A DNA stretch of 6,410 bases from Bifidobacteriaceae bacterium. Lineage in GTDB: Bacteria; Actinomycetota; Actinomycetes; Actinomycetales; WQXJ01. Below, piece after piece: positions 1 to 5,042 of the stretch. A program made the position numbers and the translations under genes. The stretch lies in NCBI GenBank assembly GCA_031261885.1, contig JAISIU010000034.1:1-6410 (forward strand), read 5' to 3'. How positions within the stretch are numbered: the first letter of the stretch is position 1; every line of letters begins with the position of its first letter. The notes beneath the pieces are model-generated. The model was not told where the DNA came from. It was given only the letters and a program-made list of their open reading frames with translations, and made no database searches.

Positions 1-97
1 TGTGCCTGGACCGCCGGGTGAGCGGGGCTTCCCCGCCCGGCTCCTGCTGGACGTCCTCCTCTTCCTGGGGACCCAGCTCAGAGAACCAATCGCTCAC
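1..97 (-). CDS. mltG: Endolytic murein transglycosylase MltG (YceG-like), N-terminal fragment
   Basis: Only the first 32 codons lie in the window; the gene runs off the left edge. The start is a GTG at 97-95, chosen because an AGAGGAGA Shine-Dalgarno stretch (108-101) sits just upstream. The peptide begins MSDWFSELGPQEEED and ends in a basic TRRSRH run. This acidic, glutamine-rich, then basic head fits the cytoplasmic tail that precedes the single membrane helix in actinobacterial MltG. No catalytic YceG domain is visible, so the name rests mainly on position: mltG commonly follows alaS-ruvX in actinobacteria. MltG is a membrane-anchored lytic transglycosylase that cuts nascent glycan strands and helps set their length. 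It is separated from ruvX by 108 bases and may have its own promoter. If the assignment is wrong, this is an unknown gene with a good ribosome site. Confidence 0.62.
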   Translation of the reverse strand, partial: MSDWFSELGPQEEEDVQQEPGGEAPLTRRSRH

Positions 98-100
98 GCG

Positions 101-108
101 TCTCCTCT
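101..108 (-). promoter_or_regulatory. Ribosome binding site of mltG
   Basis: Minus-strand AGAGGAGA lies 3 bases before the GTG at 97 (4 bases from its GAGGAG core). It is the strongest Shine-Dalgarno match in the window and decides the mltG start. Confidence 0.7.
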
Positions 109-128
109 GTGATAGCTACTTGGGTGGG

Positions 129-158
129 AGTTTACCTTTAGCGGACACGCCGTCCCAA
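129..158 (-). promoter_or_regulatory. Candidate promoter of mltG inside the ruvX-mltG gap
   Basis: On the minus strand, TTGGGA (158-153) and TAAACT (134-129) are separated by 18 bases. The second fits the TANNNT -10 pattern of the main actinobacterial sigma factor. Transcription would start near 122, about 25 bases before the mltG start codon. It is the most AT-rich spot in a very GC-rich gap. This is pattern matching only; read-through from ruvX is equally possible. Confidence 0.4.
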
Positions 159-175
159 AATCACCGGCGCCCCCG

Positions 176-205
176 GCGTGGCGCGGCCTCGCGTGGCGCG
201 GCCTC
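176..205. repeat. 15-bp perfect tandem repeat directly after the ruvX stop
   Basis: Plus-strand gcgtggcgcggcctc occurs twice with no mismatch and no gap (176-190 and 191-205). The second copy abuts the ruvX stop codon at 206-208. It looks like a slippage duplication in the 3' untranslated stretch. No function is evident. Confidence 0.9.
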
Positions 206-712
206 TCAAGCGGCCGATGCCGGCCCACCGGTGGCGCTGCCGGGATCCCCCAGCGCCTGGCCGGCCGGGCGTCCCGTGGCCCGTTCCCGATCCAGGGCGC
301 TCTGCAGGATCAGCACGGCCGCGACCTGGTCGACGACGGCGCGGTGGGTCTTCTCGCGGCGGCCCGCCCGGTGCAACTGGGCGTGCGCTTGGACGGAGCT
401 GAGGCGTTCGTCGACGAGCCGGACGGGCAGGCTCGTGGCGTCCCGGATGGCGTGCGCCAGCTCACGGGCGCGGCCCGCGGCCGCGCCCTCCGCACCCGAC
501 AGGTGCTGGGGCAAACCGACAATGACGCCCGTGGCCCCGGCCTCGCTGGCCAGCTGCGCGATCCGCGCCGCCACCTGGGCGTCATCGAGGTCGCGCCTCT
601 CGATCGTCTCGACCGGTGAGGCCAACAGCCCGTCGGGGTCGCTGAGCGCCACGCCGACGCGGGCCGCGCCCGCGTCCACGCCGAGCCGCCGGCCCGGGCC
701 CGGCAGGGTCAT
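206..712 (-). CDS. ruvX: RuvX/YqgF-family RNase H-fold nuclease (putative pre-16S rRNA nuclease)
   Basis: A 168-residue protein with the RuvX signature. GVDAGAARVGVALSD at residues 11-25 carries the first acidic residue, D13. GVIVGLPQHLSG lies at 62-73. DERLSSVQAH at 101-110 and VVDQVAAVLILQ at 126-137 supply the remaining conserved acidic positions (E102, D128). The family has an RNase H fold; E. coli YqgF is implicated in 16S rRNA 5'-end maturation, and the older label is Holliday junction resolvase. About 30 C-terminal residues after the core are low-complexity Gly/Ala/Pro and probably disordered. The ATG at 712 shares its A with the alaS stop (TGATG), and no strong ribosome site precedes it, so translation is probably coupled to alaS. 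The conserved core starts at about residue 8, which supports this start. Confidence 0.93.
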   Translation of the reverse strand: MTLPGPGRRLGVDAGAARVGVALSDPDGLLASPVETIERRDLDDAQVAARIAQLASEAGATGVIVGLPQHLSGAEGAAAGRARELAHAIRDATSLPVRLVDERLSSVQAHAQLHRAGRREKTHRAVVDQVAAVLILQSALDRERATGRPAGQALGDPGSATGGPASAA

Positions 713-3384
713 CAGGCGGCGAGTTCCCGTTCGAGGCCGCCGAGGGCCTCGGCGATCTTCGTGGCGTCCTGGCCGCCGCCCTGCGCGATGTCGTCCTTGC
801 CGCCACCGCCGCCGCCGAGCACCTTCGAGGCGTTCTTCACGAGCGCCCCAGCCTTGACGCCGGCGTCCCTGGCGCCCTGGTTCGCGGCGACCACGATCAC
901 GGCCCGCTCCCCGAGCTGGCCGGCCACGGCCACGACGGCCGGCTCGGCGTCGCCGAGTCGGTTCCGCACGTCCATCGCGAAGGTCCGGACGTCGTCGGCC
1001 GAGGCGACCTCCCCGGCGTCCACCGAGGCGAGCTTCACCTTCCCGACCCGCTTCGCGGCATCGGCGGCCGCCCCCGCACCGGCCATGAGCTTCGCGAGTT
1101 TGACCTTGGCGAGCTCGCGCTCCGCCTCCTTGAGGCGCTGGACCATCGATTCGATCTTCGAGGGCAGTTCGTCCGGCCCGACCTTGAGGAGCGTGCCGAG
1201 CTGGCCGACGAGCGCGTGCTCGCGCGCCTGGAAGCCGTAGGCGCCGTCGCCGACCAGCGCTTCGACGCGGCGCACGCCGGAACCGATCGAGCCCTCGCCG
1301 AGCAGCGCGACGCGGCCGATCTCGCCCGTGGTGCGCACGTGGGTGCCGCCGCACAGCTCGCGCGACCAGTCGTCGCCGATCGAGATGACGCGCACGACGT
1401 CGCCGTACTTCTCGCCGAACAGCGCCATCGCGCCGGCGGCCCGGGCCTCGGCGATCGGCATCTCCTGGCTCGTCACGTCGAGGTCCTCGATGAGCTGGGA
1501 GTTGACGCGGCCCTCGATCTCCTGGAGGGCGGTGTCGGAGACGGCCGAGCCGTACCGGAAGTCGAACCGCATGTGGTTGGGCGCGTTCTCGGAGCCGGCC
1601 TGCGTGGCCGTCTCGCCGAGCTCCTCGCGCAGCGCCTTGTGGACCATGTGCGTGGCCGTGTGGGCGCGCGCGATCGCGTGCCGGCGGCCCTGGTCGATGC
1701 GGGCGTAGCCCGGTTCGCCGACCGTCAGCGTGCCGTCCGTCAGCCGGCCGCGGTGGACCCACAGCTCCTTGATCGGCTTCTGGACGTCGTCCACCTCGAA
1801 CACCGCGCCCGAGTCGAACTCGATGGCGCCCTGGTCCGCCAGCTGGCCGCCCGATTCGCCGTAAAACGGCGTGCGGTCGAGGATCACCTCGATGTCCGCC
1901 GGGGCCGTGACGGCCGCGACGGGCTTGCCGTCCTGCAGCAGGCCGACCACGCGGCCGCGGGCCGCCAGGTCCGTGTAACCGAGGAACTCGGTGCCGTGGC
2001 CCAGGTCCGCGGCCAGCGTCTGGTAGACGCCCGTGTCGGCGTGGCCCGTCTTCTTGGCCTTGGCGTCCGCCCGAGCGCGCTCGCGCTGCTCGGTCATCAG
2101 CGTGCGGAACGCCTCCTGGTCCACGGTCAGGCCCTGCTCCTCGGCGATCTCCAGCGTGAGGTCGATCGGGAAGCCGTAGGTGTCGTGCAGCTGGAACGCG
2201 TCCTTGCCGGGCAGCACGTGGCCGCCCTCCTTCTTCACGCGCGCCGTGGCCGTGTCGAGGATCGTGGTGCCCTGGGTCAGCGTCCTGAGGAACGTCTCCT
2301 CCTCGGCGTAGGCCGTGCCGGAGATCCGGTCCCACTCCGCCTCGAGCGACGGGTAGGAGGCCTTCATCGCGTCCTTCGAGACGGTCAGCAGCTCCGGCAG
2401 CGTGGCCTCCTGGACGCCGAGCAGCCGCATCGAGTAGATGGCGCGGCGCAGCAGGCGGCGCAGCACGTAGCCGCGGCCCATGTTCGACGGCGTGACGCCG
2501 TCGCCGATCAGCATGAGCGCGGAGCGGACGTGGTCCGCCACGACGCGCATGCGGACGTCGTCGCCGTGGTCGGCGCCGTACTTGCGCCCGCTCAGCTCCT
2601 GGGCCTTGGCGATCACGGGGAAAACCTCGTCGATCTCGTACAGGTTGTCGACGTCCTGGAGCAGGAAGGCGACGCGCTCCAGGCCCATGCCCGTGTCGAT
2701 GTTCTTCTGTTTGAGCTCCCCGAGGATCGGGAAGCCTTCCTTCTTCTCGCCGCCGGCGCCGCGCTCGTACTGCATGAACACGAGGTTCCAGATTTCGAGG
2801 AACCGGTCCTCGTCCGCCTCGGGCCCGCCGTCCTTGCCGTACTTGGGGCCGCGGTCGATGTAGATCTCCGAGCAGGGGCCCGCCGGGCCGGGCTGGCCCG
2901 TGGACCAGAAGTTGTCCTTCATGCCGCGCCGCTGGATGTGCTCCTCCGGCAGCCCGGCGATCTTGCGCCACAGCGCGGCCGCCTCGTCGTCGTCCTTGAA
3001 CACCGTGACCCAGATCTTGTCCGGGTCGAACCCGTAGAAGCCGTCCGACTGCGGCCCGGTGACGAGCTCCCAGGCGTACGTGATGGCCTGTTCCTTGAAG
3101 TAGTCGCCGAACGAGAAGTTGCCGTTCATCTGGAAGAACGTGCCGTGGCGGGTGGTCTTGCCAACCTCCTCGATGTCGAGAGTGCGCACGCACTTCTGCA
3201 CGGACGTGGCCCTGGGCCACGGGGCCGGCACCTCGCCGAGCATGTACGGGATGAACGGGACCATGCCCGCGACCGTGAACAGCAGGGACGGGTCCTGGGA
3301 CACGAGTGAGGCGCTGGGCTGCACGTGGTGGCCGCGGGAGGAGAAATAGTCGAGGTAACGGCGCCGGATCTCGGAGGTGCGCAT
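712..3384 (-). CDS. alaS: Alanyl-tRNA synthetase
   Basis: An 890-residue, full-length cytosolic class II synthetase that charges tRNA-Ala. The catalytic core begins at residue 1; motif 1 and 2 regions include FTVAGMVPF (36-44), RATSVQKCVRT (58-68) and RHGTFFQMNGNFSFGDYF (79-96). Motif 3 is around GRGYVLRRLLRRA (303-315). The tRNA-binding helical domain spans roughly 260-460. The editing domain, which clears mischarged Ser and Gly, shows HTATH (H575, H579) and CGGTH (C678, H682), the zinc-binding set, all intact. The C-terminal C-Ala domain follows a helical linker (about 740-770) and has the glycine-rich GGGGGGKDDIAQGGG near 857-871. The start is the ATG at 3384; GAAAGG lies 13 bases upstream, which is a long spacing, but no in-frame alternative lies closer. 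It follows the DUF6167 gene by 70 bases and overlaps ruvX by one base. Confidence 0.98.
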   Translation of the reverse strand: MRTSEIRRRYLDYFSSRGHHVQPSASLVSQDPSLLFTVAGMVPFIPYMLGEVPAPWPRATSVQKCVRTLDIEEVGKTTRHGTFFQMNGNFSFGDYFKEQAITYAWELVTGPQSDGFYGFDPDKIWVTVFKDDDEAAALWRKIAGLPEEHIQRRGMKDNFWSTGQPGPAGPCSEIYIDRGPKYGKDGGPEADEDRFLEIWNLVFMQYERGAGGEKKEGFPILGELKQKNIDTGMGLERVAFLLQDVDNLYEIDEVFPVIAKAQELSGRKYGADHGDDVRMRVVADHVRSALMLIGDGVTPSNMGRGYVLRRLLRRAIYSMRLLGVQEATLPELLTVSKDAMKASYPSLEAEWDRISGTAYAEEETFLRTLTQGTTILDTATARVKKEGGHVLPGKDAFQLHDTYGFPIDLTLEIAEEQGLTVDQEAFRTLMTEQRERARADAKAKKTGHADTGVYQTLAADLGHGTEFLGYTDLAARGRVVGLLQDGKPVAAVTAPADIEVILDRTPFYGESGGQLADQGAIEFDSGAVFEVDDVQKPIKELWVHRGRLTDGTLTVGEPGYARIDQGRRHAIARAHTATHMVHKALREELGETATQAGSENAPNHMRFDFRYGSAVSDTALQEIEGRVNSQLIEDLDVTSQEMPIAEARAAGAMALFGEKYGDVVRVISIGDDWSRELCGGTHVRTTGEIGRVALLGEGSIGSGVRRVEALVGDGAYGFQAREHALVGQLGTLLKVGPDELPSKIESMVQRLKEAERELAKVKLAKLMAGAGAAADAAKRVGKVKLASVDAGEVASADDVRTFAMDVRNRLGDAEPAVVAVAGQLGERAVIVVAANQGARDAGVKAGALVKNASKVLGGGGGGKDDIAQGGGQDATKIAEALGGLERELAA

Positions 3385-3454
3385 GGCCTGGTATCGACCT
3401 TTCGGGCGGTGAGCGGGTGGGGTGGTTGGGAAAGTTGGAACAGCGGGCGGGGCT

Positions 3455-3790
3455 TCAGCCGGGCAGGTCCGTGGCCGATGCCGACCCGGACCGCCCGTTC
3501 CTGAGGTGGCCGATGGCGTCCCTCATCTGGGCGAGGCCGGCGTCGCGGCTCTCGGGGAGGCCGCCTGCCGGGACGTTCAACAACGCGTCCCTCAGCTCTT
3601 GTTCCCGCTGGACGGCCGCTTCGCGGATCTCGGCCCACAGGCCCTGCGCCTTCTCGCCCGCGCCGCGGGCCGCGTCGGCCATGCCGCGGGCCGTGGTGGC
3701 ACGCGAGAGGGCCTGGAGCCTTCTCACGGCGATGACGGCGGCGGCCGCCGCCACAGCGACGGCCGCCAACGTGAAGGCGCGGCGGACCAC
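3455..3790 (-). CDS. Small membrane-anchored protein, DUF6167-like
   Basis: A 111-residue protein of unknown function. The GTG start at 3790 shares its G with the preceding TAG stop (TAGTG), and AGAAGG (3803-3798) stands 7 bases upstream. This start places a single hydrophobic helix, FTLAAVAVAAAAAVIAV (residues 6-22), at the N terminus, followed by RR, so the rest would be cytoplasmic. Residues 25-90 are Ala, Arg, Glu and Gln-rich and should be largely helical. The tail from about 96 (RNGRSGSASATDLPG) looks disordered. I assign DUF6167 from size, layout and position between a DUF948 gene and alaS, where this family occurs in actinobacteria; the sequence itself has no catalytic motif. The one-base overlap with the DUF948 gene suggests coupled synthesis and perhaps a shared complex. 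The same frame stays open upstream across the DUF948 gene, but that part is an arginine-rich shadow. Confidence 0.82.
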   Translation of the reverse strand: MVRRAFTLAAVAVAAAAAVIAVRRLQALSRATTARGMADAARGAGEKAQGLWAEIREAAVQREQELRDALLNVPAGGLPESRDAGLAQMRDAIGHLRNGRSGSASATDLPG

Positions 3791-4143
3791 TACTTGGCCT
3801 TCTTCTTCGTGAAGGCCGTGCGGACACCGTACGTGAAGCCCGCCAGTTTGATGAGCGGGGAGCCGACCGTCGCGGCGAACAGGGCCGTGAGGGCTGACGC
3901 GTTCTGCGCCACCTCCGCGGCCGAGGTCGTCACGACGTCGGCCTTCTCCAGGACCGCGTTGGCCCCCTGGACGGATTTGCCGGCCTCGTCGAGGATCGGC
4001 ATGCCGTGCTCCGTCAGCTCCTTGATGGAGTCGGTCGCGGAGTCGAGCACCTTGCCGAGCTTGAGGACCGGGACGGCCAGAAAACCGACGAGGATCACGA
4101 ACGCGCACGCCGCGATCATGCCCGCGATGGCACCGAGGTTCAT
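3790..4143 (-). CDS. DUF948 family membrane-anchored protein
   Basis: A 117-residue protein of unknown function. An N-terminal membrane helix covers about residues 5-27 (AIAGMIAACAFVILVGFLAV is its core). A predicted amphipathic helical stretch follows, residues 30-90 (VLDSATDSIKELTEHG, then repeated Ala, Ser, Val and Glu), resembling chemoreceptor signalling helices, as is usual for DUF948. The end is basic (FTKKKAK). The ATG at 4143 has GAAAGG 11 bases upstream. A nearer ATG at 4150 is in another frame and gives an arginine-rich product, so it was not chosen. The gene lies 40 bases after rpsD and overlaps the DUF6167-like gene by one base. No enzymatic residues are visible. The family and its place next to alaS are conserved in actinobacteria, but its role is not established. 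Confidence 0.87.
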   Translation of the reverse strand: MNLGAIAGMIAACAFVILVGFLAVPVLKLGKVLDSATDSIKELTEHGMPILDEAGKSVQGANAVLEKADVVTTSAAEVAQNASALTALFAATVGSPLIKLAGFTYGVRTAFTKKKAK

Positions 4144-4183
4144 GGGGCATCTGGCCTTTCTGTCTGGGAGCGGGAGGGTGTGG

Positions 4184-4810
4184 TTACCGCGAGTAGTACT
4201 CGACGACCAGCTGGACGTCGCACGTGATCGGCACCTCGGAGCGCTTGGGCCGGCGCACCAGCTCGGCGCGCAGGCGCTCCAGGTTGACGTCGAGGTACTC
4301 CGGGACCGGCGGCAGGACGTCGCGGTGGGCGCCGGCGGCGGCGATCTGGAACGGCACCATGGCCTGGCTCTTCGGCTTGACCTGGATCACCTGGCCGACC
4401 TTGATGCGCTGCGACGGGCGGTCCACGATCTTCCCGTCCACGAGGATGTGGCGGTGCACGACCTCCTGGCGGGCCTGCAGCATGGTGCGCGCGAAGCCGG
4501 CGCGCAGCACGAGCGCGTCGAGGCGCATCTCGAGCAGCTCGACGAGCGCCTCACCGGTCAGGCCCTGCTCCTTCTTGGCGTCGCTGAACGCCCGGACCAG
4601 CTGCTTCTCGCGCAGCGCGTACTGCGCGCGCAGACGCTGCTTCTCCTTCAGCCGGACGGCGTAGTCCGACTCCTGGCGGCGACGGCCGCGGCCGTGCTCC
4701 CCCGGCGGGTAGGGCCGCTTCTCGAAGTACTTGACGGCCTTCGGGGTCAGCGGGATGCCGAGGGCGCGGGACTGGCGCACCTGGCGGCGCGAACGCTTGA
4801 CGGATGACAT
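4184..4810 (-). CDS. rpsD: 30S ribosomal protein S4, zinc-free form
   Basis: A 208-residue S4, normal length for bacteria. S4 binds 16S rRNA early in 30S assembly and helps maintain decoding accuracy. The N-terminal part contains KYFEKRPYPPGEHGRG (27-42), a strong S4 signature. The S4 RNA-binding domain covers about 97-160 (RLDALVLRAGFARTMLQARQ onward, with VDGKIVDRPS at 124-133). The end, PITCDVQLVVEYYSR, is typical. The four N-terminal zinc-binding cysteines of the zinc-ribbon form are absent; the only cysteine is C197. The ATG at 4810 has AGGAG 11 bases upstream (4826-4822). The gene heads the downstream run of genes, and its 5' region contains a candidate promoter and a stable hairpin. 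Confidence 0.98.
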   Translation of the reverse strand: MSSVKRSRRQVRQSRALGIPLTPKAVKYFEKRPYPPGEHGRGRRRQESDYAVRLKEKQRLRAQYALREKQLVRAFSDAKKEQGLTGEALVELLEMRLDALVLRAGFARTMLQARQEVVHRHILVDGKIVDRPSQRIKVGQVIQVKPKSQAMVPFQIAAAGAHRDVLPPVPEYLDVNLERLRAELVRRPKRSEVPITCDVQLVVEYYSR

Positions 4811-4821
4811 TGAAAGACAAA

Positions 4822-4826
4822 CTCCT
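4822..4826 (-). promoter_or_regulatory. Ribosome binding site of rpsD
   Basis: Minus-strand AGGAG lies 11 bases before the rpsD ATG, slightly further than optimal. It sits in an A/T-richer stretch, which may keep it unpaired next to the GC-rich leader. Confidence 0.6.
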
Positions 4827-4903
4827 GTCGTTGTTTGATGACGTCACCGCGCGGCCGGGAGGCCGGCGCAGCGGGGCCGACACATGGCTAAGGCCCCAGG
4901 CAC

Positions 4904-4928
4904 GTCCGCCCGCGCCTGGCGGGCGGAC
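4904..4928 (-). other. Hairpin in the presumed rpsD leader
   Basis: A perfect 10-bp inverted repeat (4904-4913 with 4919-4928, arms gtccgcccgc and gcgggcggac) has a 5-base loop. It lies about 93 bases upstream of the rpsD start and downstream of the candidate promoter, so it would be transcribed in the rpsD leader. No T-run follows it on the minus strand. It may be a leader control element, an attenuator, a backup terminator for the upstream gene, or a stabilising structure. Confidence 0.6.
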
Positions 4929-4944
4929 ACAACCAAACGGATAG

Positions 4945-4974
4945 CTTATCAGGCCGACGATGCCGGTCGGTCAC
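4945..4974 (-). promoter_or_regulatory. Candidate promoter of rpsD
   Basis: On the minus strand GTGACC (4974-4969) matches TTGACA at 4 of 6 positions, and GATAAG (4950-4945) matches TATAAT at 4 of 6, with an 18-base spacer. An alternative -10 is TAAGCT (4948-4943, TANNNT) with a 20-base spacer. Transcription would begin near 4937, giving a leader of about 127 bases. The -35 falls in the loop of the large hairpin at 4954-5003. No other stretch of the gap fits as well, but this is by eye only. Confidence 0.42.
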
Positions 4975-5003
4975 CCCGGAAGGCGGCCGGCCGGCATCGT
5001 CGG
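4954..5003 (-). terminator. Strong hairpin, likely terminator after the exported-protein gene
   Basis: A perfect 13-bp inverted repeat (4954-4966 with 4991-5003, arms ccgacgatgccgg and ccggcatcgtcgg) encloses 24 bases. Three more pairs are possible past one mismatch. It begins 40 bases after the stop codon of the upstream gene. No T-run follows on the minus strand, as is common for actinobacterial terminators. On the plus strand the hairpin is followed by tatttcggtatt, so it might also stop transcription in that direction, although no plus-strand gene is seen here. Confidence 0.7.
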
Positions 5004-5015
5004 TATTTCGGTATT
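5000..5015. repeat. 8-bp tandem repeat beside the terminator hairpin
   Basis: tcggtatt occurs twice back to back (5000-5007 and 5008-5015). The first copy shares its first four bases with the right arm of the hairpin. It may be a small slippage product; no function is evident. Confidence 0.75.
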
Positions 5016-5042
5016 GAAGAGGCGGCTACGCGAGCGGCCTGG

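Noticed and set aside
713..3220. Long open stretch in the ruvX frame running upstream through alaS
   Set aside because: It is the lack of stops expected in GC-rich DNA. The product is Arg, Gly and Pro-rich without a domain; the real RuvX begins at the ATG at 712.
1216..3309. A 697-codon open frame on the plus strand antisense to alaS
   Set aside because: It is fully opposite an unambiguous alaS. The product is dominated by Ala, Arg, Val, Leu and Asp repeats typical of GC-rich antisense frames, with no recognisable domain and no ribosome site seen.
3791..4150. An ATG at 4150 giving a longer form of the DUF6167-like protein
   Set aside because: The added 120 residues are the out-of-frame, arginine-rich shadow of the DUF948 gene. 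The GTG at 3790 has a ribosome site and places the membrane helix at the N terminus.
3422..4807. A 461-codon plus-strand frame across the DUF6167, DUF948 and rpsD genes
   Set aside because: It is antisense to three well-supported genes, and its composition is that of a shadow frame.
4839..4846. Perfect palindrome tgacgtca just upstream of the rpsD ribosome site
   Set aside because: One 8-bp palindrome is expected by chance in a region this size, and there is no second copy nearby to suggest an operator.
4551..4883. Possible leader peptide or small gene starting from a GTG at 4883 and overlapping rpsD
   Set aside because: No ribosome site was seen, and beyond 4810 it merely reads rpsD in another frame.
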